Positions 1 to 9,086 of a stretch of DNA of 64,000 nucleotides are shown here, piece by piece; within the stretch, counting starts at the first letter, position 1, and every line of letters begins with the position of its first letter. A program made the position numbers and the translations under genes. The notes beneath the pieces were generated by a model. It searched no databases. It had not been told where the DNA came from and saw only the letters and a program-made list of their open reading frames with translations. This stretch comes from JBHBQE01 sp041776485 (GTDB taxonomy: Bacteria > Bacillota > Clostridia > Lachnospirales > Lachnospiraceae), in NCBI GenBank assembly GCA_041776485.1, contig JBHBQE010000018.1, positions 122,340 to 186,339 on the forward strand. The letters run 5' to 3'.

Positions 1-374
1 CACCGGAGCTTAAAGCACCCAGCTACATCATAGATGATGTGCTTTCTGCAAATAACATCCCCTTTAGGGAGGTGGAACAGCTGGAGGGCTGTATCGGGGA
101 TATAGACGTGCTTTACATGACAAGAATCCAGAGGGAACGTTTCTTTAATGAGGAAGAGTACCTTAGGATGAAAGGCTTCTATATCCTTGACAACAAAAAA
201 ATGCAATTGGCTAAAAATGATATGATTGTTCTTCATCCGCTTCCAAGAGTAAATGAAATATCCGTTGAAGTAGACAGTGACCCCAGGGCAAAATATTTCG
301 AACAGGCTAAGCTGGGAGTATATATAAGAATGGCTCTTATTCTCACTTTGTTGGAGGTAAATGCAAATGAATGA
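1..374 (+). CDS. pyrB: Aspartate carbamoyltransferase catalytic chain, C-terminal part (cut by window start)
   Basis: PyrB condenses carbamoyl phosphate with aspartate in the first committed step of pyrimidine synthesis. Only about the last 123 residues are present. The reading frame is open to the window edge (first full codon at base 3), so the gene begins outside. The conserved HPLPRVNEI segment, which in this family helps bind carbamoyl phosphate and aspartate, is intact, as are the YMTRIQRERF region before it and the YIRMALI helix near the end. The stop codon overlaps the start of pyrI, which indicates coupled translation of the two chains of one holoenzyme. Identification is secure; the missing N-terminal half cannot be judged. 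Confidence 0.95.
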   Translation, partial: PELKAPSYIIDDVLSANNIPFREVEQLEGCIGDIDVLYMTRIQRERFFNEEEYLRMKGFYILDNKKMQLAKNDMIVLHPLPRVNEISVEVDSDPRAKYFEQAKLGVYIRMALILTLLEVNANE

Positions 375-810
375 TAATAAAACTCTTAATATAAGCGGAA
401 TAAGTGAGGGGTATGTACTCGACCATATAGAGGCAGGAAAGAGCATGCTCATATATGACTATCTGCGTCTTAAAGACCTTAAAAATTGCACTATTGCCAT
501 GATAATGCACGCTAAAAGCAATAAAATGGGCAGTAAGGATATTATAAAAATAGAATGTCCTCTTGAGTCTATTAACACAGATATCCTGGGATTTATAGAC
601 AATAATATAACAGTAAATGTTATTCAAAACGAAAAAATTATTGAGAAAGTCCAGCTTGCCCTGCCTAAAACAGTGAAAAACATAATCACCTGCAAAAATC
701 CAAGGTGTATCACATCAATTGAGCAGGAGCTTGATCAGATTTTTTATCTTTCCGATACGGATACTAAAGCATACCGCTGCAAATACTGTGACAGTAAGTA
801 TAGATATTAG
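367..810 (+). CDS. pyrI: Aspartate carbamoyltransferase regulatory chain
   Basis: PyrI is the non-catalytic subunit that binds nucleotides and confers allosteric control on PyrB. From the ATG at 367 it is 147 residues long. That start sits about 9 bases after a GGAGG site, while the ATG at 361 lies too close to it. It also places the four zinc cysteines (two in CKNPRC, two in CKYC) at 109, 114, 138 and 141, the spacing known from the enterobacterial protein. An N-terminal nucleotide-binding domain is followed by this C-terminal zinc domain, which contacts PyrB. The first codons overlap the end of pyrB. Confidence 0.95.
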   Translation: MNDNKTLNISGISEGYVLDHIEAGKSMLIYDYLRLKDLKNCTIAMIMHAKSNKMGSKDIIKIECPLESINTDILGFIDNNITVNVIQNEKIIEKVQLALPKTVKNIITCKNPRCITSIEQELDQIFYLSDTDTKAYRCKYCDSKYRY

Positions 811-871
811 TATTTGATTACACATAGATTTCCGGTCGTATCAGGCTTTCTGTTCTTTTGGTATAATAATT

Positions 872-2263
872 TTATTTACTTATTAGGGACTGTGGACAGT
901 CCCTTTCATAATCCCATGGATCCTTTTTACACAATCTGTCTGCAAACGGAATAAAAATTGACGCTATACCAAATCCTGCCAATATCCAGCAATACCACAT
1001 ATAAGGAATCAGACTTACAGGGCTTGTAGCATTATCCATATTTGTGATAGTGGCATTAGTAAGAGCCGCCGCTGTAATAACCTGTGCACCGTAAGGCACT
1101 ATTCCCTGAAATACACATGCAAAAATATCCAGTAAAGAGGCACTTCTTCTAGGGTCAACCCTATACTCTGCGGACATATCCTTTGCCATGGTACCTGCTA
1201 CAATAATTGCTATTGTATTATTGGCAGTGGCAATATCACACAATGAAGCCATAGCTGCAATACCCACCTGAGCAGACCTGTTCCCCCGAATTACTCCCCT
1301 AAGGGCTGTAATTATAAATGCTATCCCCCCATTTTTAGCAATCATTTCTGCCATTCCGCCGCAAAATAGGGTAAGAAAAAATACTTCATTCATACTGGTA
1401 AAACCTTCCCACACAGCGGTGGCAAGAGATGCCAGTGTAAAGTCGCCAAATACCAGCCCAATTATTCCGGCAGATAAGACACCTGTTGTAAGACAAATAA
1501 ACACATTGATTCCTGCTATCGCAAGAAAAAGCACCAGCAAATACGGCAAAACCTTTACTAAATTAAAATCTAAATTTTCCAGTTGGACAATCTGCTGGGG
1601 TCTTCCCACAATTAATAATACAATAACTGTAATAATTGCCGCAGGCAGAGCAATCAATAAATTTACCTTGAATTTATCTCTCATTTCACAATTTTGAGTT
1701 CTTGTTGCTGCAATGGTGGTATCACTTATCATGGACAGGTTATCTCCAAACATCGCTCCTCCCACACAGGCACCCACAACAACAGGAAGCGAAAGTCCAC
1801 CCTTTTCGGCAACACCCACCGCCAGCGGAATAACAGCGGAAATCGTTCCCATGGAGGTTCCTGTGGCAGTACCCATAAATGCAGATATTAAAAATATTCC
1901 CGCTGCAAGAAGTCCAACCGGAACAAGTGACAAGCCTAAATTAACTGTAGCATCTCTTCCTCCCATTGCTGCTGCAGTATTGGCAAATCCACCTGCCAGC
2001 ACATAAATCATAAGCATGGTAAGGATATTAATATTTGCGGCACCTTTAGCAAATACTTCAAACTTTTCATTTATCGTGCCTTTGCTCATGCAAAATGCCG
2101 TTAAAACAGCAATAAACATGGCTGTTACAGATGGGAATTGGTAAAATGCAAGCTCCACGCCATTTACCTGGTAATATATTCCCATGCCCAGGTAAATTCC
2201 TATAAATACAAGAAATGGTATAAGCGCCTTGGCACTTGGTTTGATATTATTTACTGAATTCAT
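872..2263 (-). CDS. NhaC-type Na+/H+ antiporter family membrane protein
   Basis: A 463-residue, very hydrophobic protein with roughly ten to twelve membrane segments. Composition and motifs match the NhaC branch of the ion transporter superfamily, whose members exchange Na+ for protons or, in some lineages, move organic acids. Glycine/serine-rich stretches such as GTATGTSMGTISAV and the GDNLSMISDTTI segment, with acidic residues inside membrane helices, are typical of this family's transport core. The start has a good AAAGGAGAG ribosome site. It stands alone between convergent pyrBI and the mini-ORF region and has its own likely promoter at 2291-2318. The exact substrate cannot be told from sequence. 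Confidence 0.85.
   Translation of the reverse strand: MNSVNNIKPSAKALIPFLVFIGIYLGMGIYYQVNGVELAFYQFPSVTAMFIAVLTAFCMSKGTINEKFEVFAKGAANINILTMLMIYVLAGGFANTAAAMGGRDATVNLGLSLVPVGLLAAGIFLISAFMGTATGTSMGTISAVIPLAVGVAEKGGLSLPVVVGACVGGAMFGDNLSMISDTTIAATRTQNCEMRDKFKVNLLIALPAAIITVIVLLIVGRPQQIVQLENLDFNLVKVLPYLLVLFLAIAGINVFICLTTGVLSAGIIGLVFGDFTLASLATAVWEGFTSMNEVFFLTLFCGGMAEMIAKNGGIAFIITALRGVIRGNRSAQVGIAAMASLCDIATANNTIAIIVAGTMAKDMSAEYRVDPRRSASLLDIFACVFQGIVPYGAQVITAAALTNATITNMDNATSPVSLIPYMWYCWILAGFGIASIFIPFADRLCKKDPWDYERDCPQSLISK
886..906 (+). terminator. Hairpin after pyrBI, possible terminator
   Basis: Seven-base arms GGGACTG and CAGTCCC enclose a four-base loop and are followed by only three T residues on the plus strand. 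The hairpin lies inside the last codons of the oppositely directed antiporter gene. It is the only strong stem-loop after pyrI, so it may end the pyrBI transcript, but the short T run makes this uncertain. Confidence 0.35.
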
Positions 2264-2290
2264 ACTTCTCTCCTTTTTCGCTAAACAATA

Positions 2291-2318
2291 AATATAGCCT
2301 ATATCCCTATAAAATCAA
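2291..2318 (-). promoter_or_regulatory. Probable vegetative promoter of the antiporter gene
   Basis: On the minus strand a TTGATT box (2313-2318) and a TATATT box (2291-2296) are separated by 16 bases, about 28 bases before the ATG at 2263. This is a good sigma-A type match found by eye. Confidence 0.5.
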
Positions 2319-2443
2319 GCCTTATTTTATAAATTGGACTAAATACAGGAATTTCTGTGGCAAAGAAGGACGGGATTACTTATAATTAGAGTACATTTAT
2401 CAGGTGAATTGTTTAATATGTTTTGGAGCTGTAGAAATTTATT

Positions 2444-2572
2444 TTGAAATATATAATTGGATTATTCTTGTTAGTAATCGCATTTAAGGTTCTTAAAAGC
2501 ACCATTAAGCTAATTATCAGACTATTACTGCTGGCTGTAATATTTGCTGCATTAGTGGCGATTTTTATTTAG
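2444..2572 (+). CDS. Small hydrophobic protein (42 aa), TTG start
   Basis: A 42-codon ORF with a TTG start and TAG stop in the 360-base gap between the antiporter and chemoreceptor genes. The product is almost wholly hydrophobic: a first helix (residues 3-14), a short basic stretch with four Lys/Arg (15-26), and a second helix (27-42). A TGGAG sequence lies 12-15 bases upstream, and a TATAAT box at 2381-2386 with a weak -35 could start transcription. The stop codon runs directly into a perfect 32-base palindrome that could terminate it. It resembles two-helix mini-membrane proteins or type I toxins but I recognise no family. Support comes from codon structure and flanking signals, not homology. 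Confidence 0.45.
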   Translation: MKYIIGLFLLVIAFKVLKSTIKLIIRLLLLAVIFAALVAIFI

Positions 2573-2602
2573 TAAGGGTTTAAATATATTTAAACCCTTA
2601 CT
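2571..2602. terminator. Perfect 32-base palindrome between convergent genes
   Basis: A 16-base arm beginning AGTAAGGGTT is followed directly by its exact reverse complement. It lies between the plus-strand mini-ORF (stop at 2570-2572) and the end of the chemoreceptor gene (2624). On the plus strand it is followed by a T-rich stretch; on the minus strand by an A-rich one. It probably serves as a terminator for the plus strand and possibly for both. Confidence 0.6.
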
Positions 2603-2623
2603 AATTATTCTTATTAAATTAAC

Positions 2624-4711
2624 CTACTCCGTATCACCCTCTGCAGTCCGGTCTGTCGGGGTATCCGATACTCTAAACTGTGACAACTGCTGTTTTAAGC
2701 CCTGCGCAATAGAAGACAATTCGCTGCTGGCTTGTGATATATCCATAACTGCCTGATTTTGCGCCTCTACAGATGCACTCGCTTCCTCAGTTGTAGCAGC
2801 ATTTTCCTCTGCAATTGCTGAAAGATTTTCAATTACACTAACTACGCTATTGTTATTTTGCTCCATTTCAGTAGAGCTTCCGTTAATGCTTTCAATAATT
2901 CCCTCTTCATGAGTCAATTCATCTGCAATCTCCTGGAATTTATTTTTAGCAGTATTAATATGTATACTTTGTTCCGCCACCAGCTTATTAACGGTGGCAA
3001 CAATTTCCACTGTATTTTTACTTTTTTCTATCAGCTCACCAATAATTGTATTAATCTCATTATTTGACTCTGCCGACTGCTCCGCAAGCTTTTTAATTTC
3101 CTCGGCAACAATCGCAAATCCCTTGCCTGCAGCACCTGCACGGGCAGCCTCAATGCTTGCATTTAATGATAGTAAATTGGTTTCTGTGGTTATTGCCTGT
3201 ATCATTTCACTTGCTCTGGCAATCTGCTGTGCACTAAGATTTGTATCCTCAACAATGGCAGTGATTTCATCAAAAGCTTGTGAAGTACGATTGCCCGATT
3301 CAGCCAAAGTTTCAAGAATTTGAGTACCCTCATTTTTTTTAGTATTGATGACAGTAACTGCATTAGTTAGTGTGGTAAGCATTTCCATTGTATTTACAAT
3401 GAGCGAACTGGTACGGGTAACGCTTTCTGCCGCGTCCTGAGTATCAACCGCCTGAGATGTCGCACCTGTAGCAATACTCCCAACCGCCTGATTTACCTCC
3501 TGAGACATAATTGAGGTCTGGTGTGCATTATCCCTAAGCTCATCAGCTGTAATTGCAGTTTTGTCCGCCATTTCATTTACACTTTGAACCATGGAAGTAA
3601 GATTCTTCTTTAACCAAATGGTAGAACGATAAATATCACCCACTTCATCATTTCTATAGGAATAATCCTTAGCAGGAGTATAGGCCAGGTTATAATCCGC
3701 CAACTGCCCAATATCAGACTGTATGTTTTTAAATACTAATCCCAAAAGTCTTACAAAAGCAAAATAAATGATAAGTATACATACGGTCAAGGTTATTAAT
3801 GCAACAAAAACCAAAACCCTGATAAGCTCATTTACGGGAGCATATACTACATCTTTATTGATACTTGAGAGGATTGTATACCCTCTATCCTCCAGATTAC
3901 AAAATCCGGCAAGCTTATCATTGCCGTTAAAGAAATACTCTCCTGTTCCCTCATTTTCGGTTTGTACCTGATTAGTAAAGAAATCAGCCACCTCTTTGTA
4001 GGCGGGATCCTCCTTTTGTTTCTCTATTATATTCAGTTCGGAATTTGCCAGCTTTGTGTCGGTATGTCCGATTAGATTTGTTTCTTTGTCATATATCGCA
4101 ACAATCCCGCTTTCCTGCCATTGAAAATCCTGGCATACCTCACTGAGAATTGCACTGGATTTAATTCCGCAGAAAACCCCCGACAACTCTCCTGTATAAT
4201 AATCATAAAAGGGAGAAGCAATAATTATAATTTTATTCCCTGTCAGTTCGTCTATAACGACTTGACTGGTATAAACCTTCCCCTCCATACCTTTTTTAAA
4301 ATATTCCATTTGGGATAAATCAAACTGATCTCTAGTAGGTGTTAGATTCGTGCCAAGCCCGGTTGTATCGCAGTAAAAGAACACTTCATAACCATATTGC
4401 TCAGCCTTTTTTGTATAGAAATTTATTCTGTCTTCTTCTGTAAACTCCTTATCAGTCATAATTGCATTGTTGGCAAGCTCATATACTAAAGTTTCCTCTC
4501 TTTGCAATTTATACTCTATGGTATGTCCTACCTGCCTGGTCAATGCCACCATATTTTCCTGAACCACATTCCGAAATACCCTCTCAAGGAAAATATCAGT
4601 CACGATAGTCGATGCTACCGCATAAAATACCAGCAAACCTCCAAATCCTAATATAATTGTGGTTTTAATGCTGCCTTTTTTCTTTGTTTTAGCTCTATTT
4701 TCTTTCAACAT
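2624..4711 (-). CDS. Methyl-accepting chemotaxis protein with extracellular Cache-type sensor
   Basis: A 695-residue chemoreceptor. It has a first membrane helix at about residues 20-42, an extracellular sensor of about 250 residues resembling a double Cache domain, a second helix near 295-318, a HAMP linker, and a long cytoplasmic coiled-coil signalling domain. The highly conserved hairpin tip is clear in IEAARAGAAGKGFAIVAEE followed by IKKLAEQSAES; this is where CheA and CheW bind. Glutamate/glutamine-rich stretches on both sides are likely methylation regions. The sensor resembles ligand-binding domains for small molecules such as amino acids, but the ligand is unknown. No other chemotaxis gene is nearby, so it is an orphan receptor locus with its own promoter. 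Confidence 0.93.
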   Translation of the reverse strand: MLKENRAKTKKKGSIKTTIILGFGGLLVFYAVASTIVTDIFLERVFRNVVQENMVALTRQVGHTIEYKLQREETLVYELANNAIMTDKEFTEEDRINFYTKKAEQYGYEVFFYCDTTGLGTNLTPTRDQFDLSQMEYFKKGMEGKVYTSQVVIDELTGNKIIIIASPFYDYYTGELSGVFCGIKSSAILSEVCQDFQWQESGIVAIYDKETNLIGHTDTKLANSELNIIEKQKEDPAYKEVADFFTNQVQTENEGTGEYFFNGNDKLAGFCNLEDRGYTILSSINKDVVYAPVNELIRVLVFVALITLTVCILIIYFAFVRLLGLVFKNIQSDIGQLADYNLAYTPAKDYSYRNDEVGDIYRSTIWLKKNLTSMVQSVNEMADKTAITADELRDNAHQTSIMSQEVNQAVGSIATGATSQAVDTQDAAESVTRTSSLIVNTMEMLTTLTNAVTVINTKKNEGTQILETLAESGNRTSQAFDEITAIVEDTNLSAQQIARASEMIQAITTETNLLSLNASIEAARAGAAGKGFAIVAEEIKKLAEQSAESNNEINTIIGELIEKSKNTVEIVATVNKLVAEQSIHINTAKNKFQEIADELTHEEGIIESINGSSTEMEQNNNSVVSVIENLSAIAEENAATTEEASASVEAQNQAVMDISQASSELSSIAQGLKQQLSQFRVSDTPTDRTAEGDTE

Positions 4712-4748
4712 TACACCCCCCGTTAATGTCCTGACATTTAATTATCGT

Positions 4749-4778
4749 ATACTAGTCTACAATATGCATAGTTGTCAA
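4749..4778 (-). promoter_or_regulatory. Promoter of the chemoreceptor gene, with downstream inverted repeat
   Basis: On the minus strand a perfect TTGACA (4773-4778) is followed after 18 bases by TAGTAT (4749-4754). Between it and the ATG at 4711 lies the inverted repeat AATGTC-CT-GACATT (4725-4738), which could be an operator. The boxes fit a vegetative promoter; I see no flagellar sigma-28 consensus. Confidence 0.55.
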
Positions 4779-4853
4779 ATACTATTATTTATCATTTCAG
4801 AATTGTTAAGCAAATTATATTAAATATTGTTTTAATTTCCCCGGATCTTATCA

Positions 4854-4879
4854 CTATTATAGCATATCTGCTATAATAG
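4854..4879 (-). terminator. Hairpin across the ddh stop codon
   Basis: Perfect 11-base arms (CTATTATAGCA and TGCTATAATAG) enclose a four-base loop and include the ddh stop codon. There is no T run after it on the minus strand, so it may stabilise the 3' end of the aro-dap transcript or be a weak terminator. Confidence 0.35.
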
Positions 4880-5837
4880 CATCCCTGTCCTTATTAATCA
4901 GCATAAAGGGCGGTATATCAAATACCGTTTTTGCACCTGATACTCCCTGCTCCTTCATTCTATAGGCGGCTCTGGCAAAAGCAGCCATAACAGAGCCTGT
5001 AAAAAACGGATTGGAGTCAAGCCTTAGACTATACTCAACTGTATTACTGTATTCTTCAGAAAAGCCCGTTTTCCCGCTTCTAATTACCATCCCGCCATGG
5101 ATAAGACGGTTATGCTCAGCTTCCAGTTCCTCTTTAGTTATAAAATACACGTTGGTATCATAATCAGCAAAATAATTAGGCATGGTCTTTATTTCCCGCT
5201 CAATCCTGATTTTATCTGCACTCTCATCAGCCACTACATAGCATTCCCTTATATGCTTTTCTCTGGCGGTTAAATCAGGGCTCCCCCCATTTCTTACAGC
5301 TTCTACAGCAGATTCTATCGGAACCGTATATTGCCTTGCATCAATCACACCCTCAATTGAGCGAATTGCTTCGGAATGTCCCTGGCTGATGCCTCGTCCC
5401 CAAAATGTATAGCTATCTCCCTTGGGAAGCGCTATATTTCCATAAAGCCTGCTTAATGAGAATAACCCCGGATCCCAGCCCGTGGAAATAATTGCAATAT
5501 TACCTCCTTTAACTGCAGCATTATCTACATTTTTTAAATGTGAAGGTATATTGTTATGGGTATCAAAACTATCCACCACATTAAAATCCTCTGCCACCTG
5601 TGGCGTCATGATTGGTAAATCTGTGGCAGAGCCTGCACAAATTATCATTACATCTATTTTACCCTTAAATGAACTGATTTTATCAAAGGAATATACTGAT
5701 ATCTTTGAAACTACTTCTATACTATCCGGATTTCTTCTGGTAAAAATACCGGCAAGCTCCATATCTTGGGATTCCAATACGGAAGCTTCCACGCCTCGTC
5801 CCAAATTTCCATAGCCAACAATACCCACTTTAATCAT
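4857..5837 (-). CDS. ddh: meso-Diaminopimelate D-dehydrogenase
   Basis: Ddh makes meso-diaminopimelate in one NADPH-dependent step from tetrahydrodipicolinate, ammonia and NADPH, bypassing the acylated DAP routes. The protein is 326 residues, the family norm. An N-terminal Rossmann fold carries GYGNLGRGVE, and the segment DSFDTHNNIP and the later GWDPGLFSL match the family's conserved core. It is the last gene of the long aro-dap operon, starting one base after dapB ends. This shows that the organism uses the dehydrogenase route, making meso-DAP for peptidoglycan and lysine. Confidence 0.95.
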   Translation of the reverse strand: MIKVGIVGYGNLGRGVEASVLESQDMELAGIFTRRNPDSIEVVSKISVYSFDKISSFKGKIDVMIICAGSATDLPIMTPQVAEDFNVVDSFDTHNNIPSHLKNVDNAAVKGGNIAIISTGWDPGLFSLSRLYGNIALPKGDSYTFWGRGISQGHSEAIRSIEGVIDARQYTVPIESAVEAVRNGGSPDLTAREKHIRECYVVADESADKIRIEREIKTMPNYFADYDTNVYFITKEELEAEHNRLIHGGMVIRSGKTGFSEEYSNTVEYSLRLDSNPFFTGSVMAAFARAAYRMKEQGVSGAKTVFDIPPFMLINKDRDAIIADML

Positions 5838-5838
5838 A

Positions 5839-6591
5839 TTATCTTCCTGCTTCCTTATCTTTAATCAAATCGTTCATATCATACAAACCTGCCGGTTTAT
5901 CCAGAATAAATCTGGCTGCTTCTATTGCCCCTTCAGCAAATAGCCCTCTATCATAAGCGTCATGCCTTAGAGTAATAGACTGGGAATTTGTGGCAAGTAT
6001 TACCTCATGAACCCCAACAACATTTCCATATCTTATAGAGCTGATTCCTATATCATTTTTTTCTCTGGGGCATACTCCGCTTCTTCCTGAATTAATTTTA
6101 AGCTCCGGTCTGGCTTTAATAGCAGAATTAGCAAGCATTATTGCAGTTCCGCTGGGTGCATCCTTTTTCCTGTTGTGGTGAGTTTCTACAATTTCAATAT
6201 CTGTATCAGTAAATATCCCTGCCGCTGTTTCCACTAATTTTGACAGCAGTGCTACCCCCATTGACATATTTGCAGACTTGAAAACAGGAATTTCCTTGGC
6301 TGCCTCAGTAATTGAAAGAATCTGCCTTTCATTATGTCCAGTGGTACAAATAACACATGGTATTTTCTCCTTAAGAGAAAACTTAAGCACCTCATCTATT
6401 GACTCTGCATGGGAAAAATCAATTATAACGTCAGCCTTTTTATCCACTAAGGATAATGACTTATAGTAAGATACATCCATCTCTGCCTTTGGATCAACTA
6501 ATGCAACTGCTTCCATATCATTTTGCAGCTCAATCATATTGGCAAGCACGAGTCCCATGGTACCCATTGCTCCATTGATAATTATTTTCAC
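5839..6591 (-). CDS. dapB: 4-Hydroxy-tetrahydrodipicolinate reductase
   Basis: DapB reduces 4-hydroxy-tetrahydrodipicolinate to tetrahydrodipicolinate with NAD(P)H, giving the substrate of the Ddh enzyme encoded next to it. The protein has 250 residues. The N-terminal nucleotide-binding loop is INGAMGTMG, and the catalytic signature ETHHNRKKDAPSGTA holds the conserved His pair and lysine. The gene lies one base from both dapA and ddh, so all three are translated from one message. No unusual features. Confidence 0.96.
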   Translation of the reverse strand: MKIIINGAMGTMGLVLANMIELQNDMEAVALVDPKAEMDVSYYKSLSLVDKKADVIIDFSHAESIDEVLKFSLKEKIPCVICTTGHNERQILSITEAAKEIPVFKSANMSMGVALLSKLVETAAGIFTDTDIEIVETHHNRKKDAPSGTAIMLANSAIKARPELKINSGRSGVCPREKNDIGISSIRYGNVVGVHEVILATNSQSITLRHDAYDRGLFAEGAIEAARFILDKPAGLYDMNDLIKDKEAGR

Positions 6592-6592
6592 C

Positions 6593-7477
6593 TTAAATCA
6601 AACCCTCTTTCTTTAAAAGTTCCTTTAATACATCCTCATTGGCGCTTTCCATAGGGTACAGGGGTGACCTTAGTATATTTTTGCAATATCCCATATGCGA
6701 CAGCGCTGCTTTTATAGGAATGGGGTTAACTTCGGAGAAAATAGCACGAATAATCCTGTTATATTTAACCTGAAGTTCCATGGCAGTTTTTACATCATTA
6801 TTCAGATATGCCATAACCATTTCATGGGTCTGTCTGGGAAGTATATTGGAAAGAACAGAAATCACGCCTACACCACCCAAAGATAATATGGGAATTATCT
6901 GATCATCATTCCCGGAGTATAAATTAAGCTTATCCCCGATTCTATCTACAGTATCCAAAAGTCCGCTAAAATCACCATTAGACTCCTTTATTGCCGCAAT
7001 TTTATCTATTTGGGCAAGCTTTTCATAGGTTTGCGGCTGTATATTCACACCTGTTCTGGAGGGAACATTATATAGGATAATGGGTACAGTACTGGTGTCG
7101 GAATACTCCTTATATAATTTTACTAATCCATTCTGGGTACATTTATTATAGTAGGGAGTAACCACTAAAATTGCGTCGGCACCTGCGTCACACACAATCT
7201 TTGTACGTTTTAATCCATGCGCCACATCATTTGTGCCTGCACCGGCAATAACAGGAACTCTACCTGATGATTGCTTTACTGCAAAGCTTACAACCTCACC
7301 TAACTCAATGTCTGTCAGTGTAGGCCCCTCTCCTGTGGTACCAGCAATTACAAGTCCGTCTATCCCTTCTGAAATCTGCCAATCAATGAGCCTTTCCAAG
7401 CTTTCATAATCTATCCCCGACTCAGTCATCGGTGTAACTAAAGCTGTAGCTGCTCCTTTAAAAATACATTTATCCAT
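6593..7477 (-). CDS. dapA: 4-Hydroxy-tetrahydrodipicolinate synthase
   Basis: DapA condenses pyruvate with aspartate semialdehyde, the entry step of the DAP/lysine branch. At 294 residues it is full length. The TIM-barrel motifs are intact: GTTGEGPTL near the N-terminus, the tyrosine in ILYNVPSRTG, and the Schiff-base lysine in AAIKESNGDF. A GGAGAC ribosome site precedes the ATG. The 37-base gap to the upstream glycosyltransferase-like gene is the second-largest in the operon and shows no terminator, so read-through from the aro genes is likely. Confidence 0.96.
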   Translation of the reverse strand: MDKCIFKGAATALVTPMTESGIDYESLERLIDWQISEGIDGLVIAGTTGEGPTLTDIELGEVVSFAVKQSSGRVPVIAGAGTNDVAHGLKRTKIVCDAGADAILVVTPYYNKCTQNGLVKLYKEYSDTSTVPIILYNVPSRTGVNIQPQTYEKLAQIDKIAAIKESNGDFSGLLDTVDRIGDKLNLYSGNDDQIIPILSLGGVGVISVLSNILPRQTHEMVMAYLNNDVKTAMELQVKYNRIIRAIFSEVNPIPIKAALSHMGYCKNILRSPLYPMESANEDVLKELLKKEGLI

Positions 7478-7514
7478 TTTGTCTCCTTTAATTTAAAACC
7501 AAGGGTCTCCCCTA

Positions 7515-9086
7515 TTACTTCATATTCCATAGCAAATCAGTCATGTGCCTATGTATATTCTCGCCGGCGCTTCCGTCGGCGTTAACATACCTTAACCTAT
7601 ATTTTGCTGTGATTTCCTCCAGATACTTGCCCAGTACATCAAAATATTCAATAAATCCTGCCAGATTAAACCTTCCGACCTCCCAAGTATTTTCCGATTC
7701 AATCATACAATAATAATTATTGAATTCCCCCTTTAAAAATTCATGTATGGACTGCTCCATTTCTTCTTTACTCTCAAGATTTTTCATTCTGTTTCTGACA
7801 TTTTGCATGAGAATGGGCTTCCCTGCAATCTGAGACTGAAAATTCAAAGAACTATAGTCACCATAAACAATATCTGCAAAAGCTATCGCCCGATTGGCAT
7901 CAGGGGTATCATCATATATTCCAATATTACTGTTTCTATAATCAGATAAAATGGTCTCAAGCTCAGTATATAACTCGGGTCTGAGGGAATAGAAGCTTTG
8001 CAAAAGCAGGGGGTGAGGTCTGCACCAAAGTAATGTATTTTTCTGTTTTTTAAAAAAGTTAAAAACTGTTTTAATTTTATTTAGATACATTTCAGGTTCA
8101 AGTCTTGAAGTCAAAAACAGAGCTGAGGCTATGGAAATATTATATAAAACAACTATCGGGCTGTCTCCCTTAGAGCTTATTATATCCTGCCAGGATTCCG
8201 GTATTTCAAAGTCTATCCTTTGGGATAAAACAGCTTTATCCACCTTGGGAGAGCCCATGGCGATTATTTTATTTTCCACCACAGACAGAGAGACACTCCC
8301 TACACTTTTCATAATACTGTTAATGTAGCTTTGCCTTATATTCTCTGATTGAACAATGGTCTTATGGGAAAACAGCACCCCCGGTATTCCTCCCACATAG
8401 ACTGGTCCATGATCATCGTGTAATGCATATGGAACATATACTAAAAGGTCACACAAATCTTTCAGTCTGCTGGAATAAAAGTCAGGATGTACACTTGTCA
8501 CAGAATTATATTCATCATATGGATTCATAATATATATAATATCCGGATGTCTCTGTTCAATATCGTAACTGTGACAATCCACTAATTTATAAGTACTGTC
8601 ATAATATCCCTCTGACTCATAGTGCACTTGTCCTAAAGAACCGTCGGGATTTTTGTCATAGTAAGGAATCGGAATATAATATACGTCACATCGGCTGTCG
8701 CTTCTTGCATTAAAATATATACTTTCCAGGCTGTCACTCATACTTGCCTTATAACACAAAAATACTATTTCAAGCCTGTCAACTTCTATTTCCTCTTGGC
8801 AGTGTATAATATCATCCACAAGACAATTCAGATCCTCTGACCTGCATTCTCCCCTGCTAAATCTATATATATTGTCAAACAGTTTATTTAGTTTAGTTTT
8901 AACTTTACTTTCATATACTGTATCTTCCCGAATAGTATCAAAGTAGTTTAATATTGCTTCTATAAAATCCTGAATATCTGCACAAAGATTTATTCTCTCA
9001 TTGCCTGAGAGCTTATCAAGCTCACAAATTGCCTCCTTTAGAGTTGCAATTTGTTCACCCAGTTTTTCTTTATGAAACTTTCTCAT
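7515..9086 (-). CDS. CDP-glycerol glycerophosphotransferase-like protein
   Basis: A 523-residue soluble protein of uncertain function. The N-terminal ~110 residues look helical, including a Cys-containing segment (GECRSEDLNC). The remainder resembles the GT-B fold of CDP-glycerol:poly(glycerophosphate) transferases. The C-terminal half keeps that family's typical WCRPHPLLL and IAFADIVYGDYSSL motifs, the latter followed by the GKPILM strand. Those enzymes add glycerol phosphate to teichoic acids or glycans. It overlaps aroE/K by four bases and precedes dapA, so it is co-expressed with shikimate and lysine genes, an unexpected setting. It might use a different nucleotide-activated donor. The family call is moderately sure; the reaction is not. 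Confidence 0.6.
   Translation of the reverse strand: MRKFHKEKLGEQIATLKEAICELDKLSGNERINLCADIQDFIEAILNYFDTIREDTVYESKVKTKLNKLFDNIYRFSRGECRSEDLNCLVDDIIHCQEEIEVDRLEIVFLCYKASMSDSLESIYFNARSDSRCDVYYIPIPYYDKNPDGSLGQVHYESEGYYDSTYKLVDCHSYDIEQRHPDIIYIMNPYDEYNSVTSVHPDFYSSRLKDLCDLLVYVPYALHDDHGPVYVGGIPGVLFSHKTIVQSENIRQSYINSIMKSVGSVSLSVVENKIIAMGSPKVDKAVLSQRIDFEIPESWQDIISSKGDSPIVVLYNISIASALFLTSRLEPEMYLNKIKTVFNFFKKQKNTLLWCRPHPLLLQSFYSLRPELYTELETILSDYRNSNIGIYDDTPDANRAIAFADIVYGDYSSLNFQSQIAGKPILMQNVRNRMKNLESKEEMEQSIHEFLKGEFNNYYCMIESENTWEVGRFNLAGFIEYFDVLGKYLEEITAKYRLRYVNADGSAGENIHRHMTDLLWNMK

Noticed and set aside
343..627. 94-codon minus-strand ORF opposite pyrI
   Set aside because: PyrI is certain from its zinc cysteines, and the opposite frame has no gene features.
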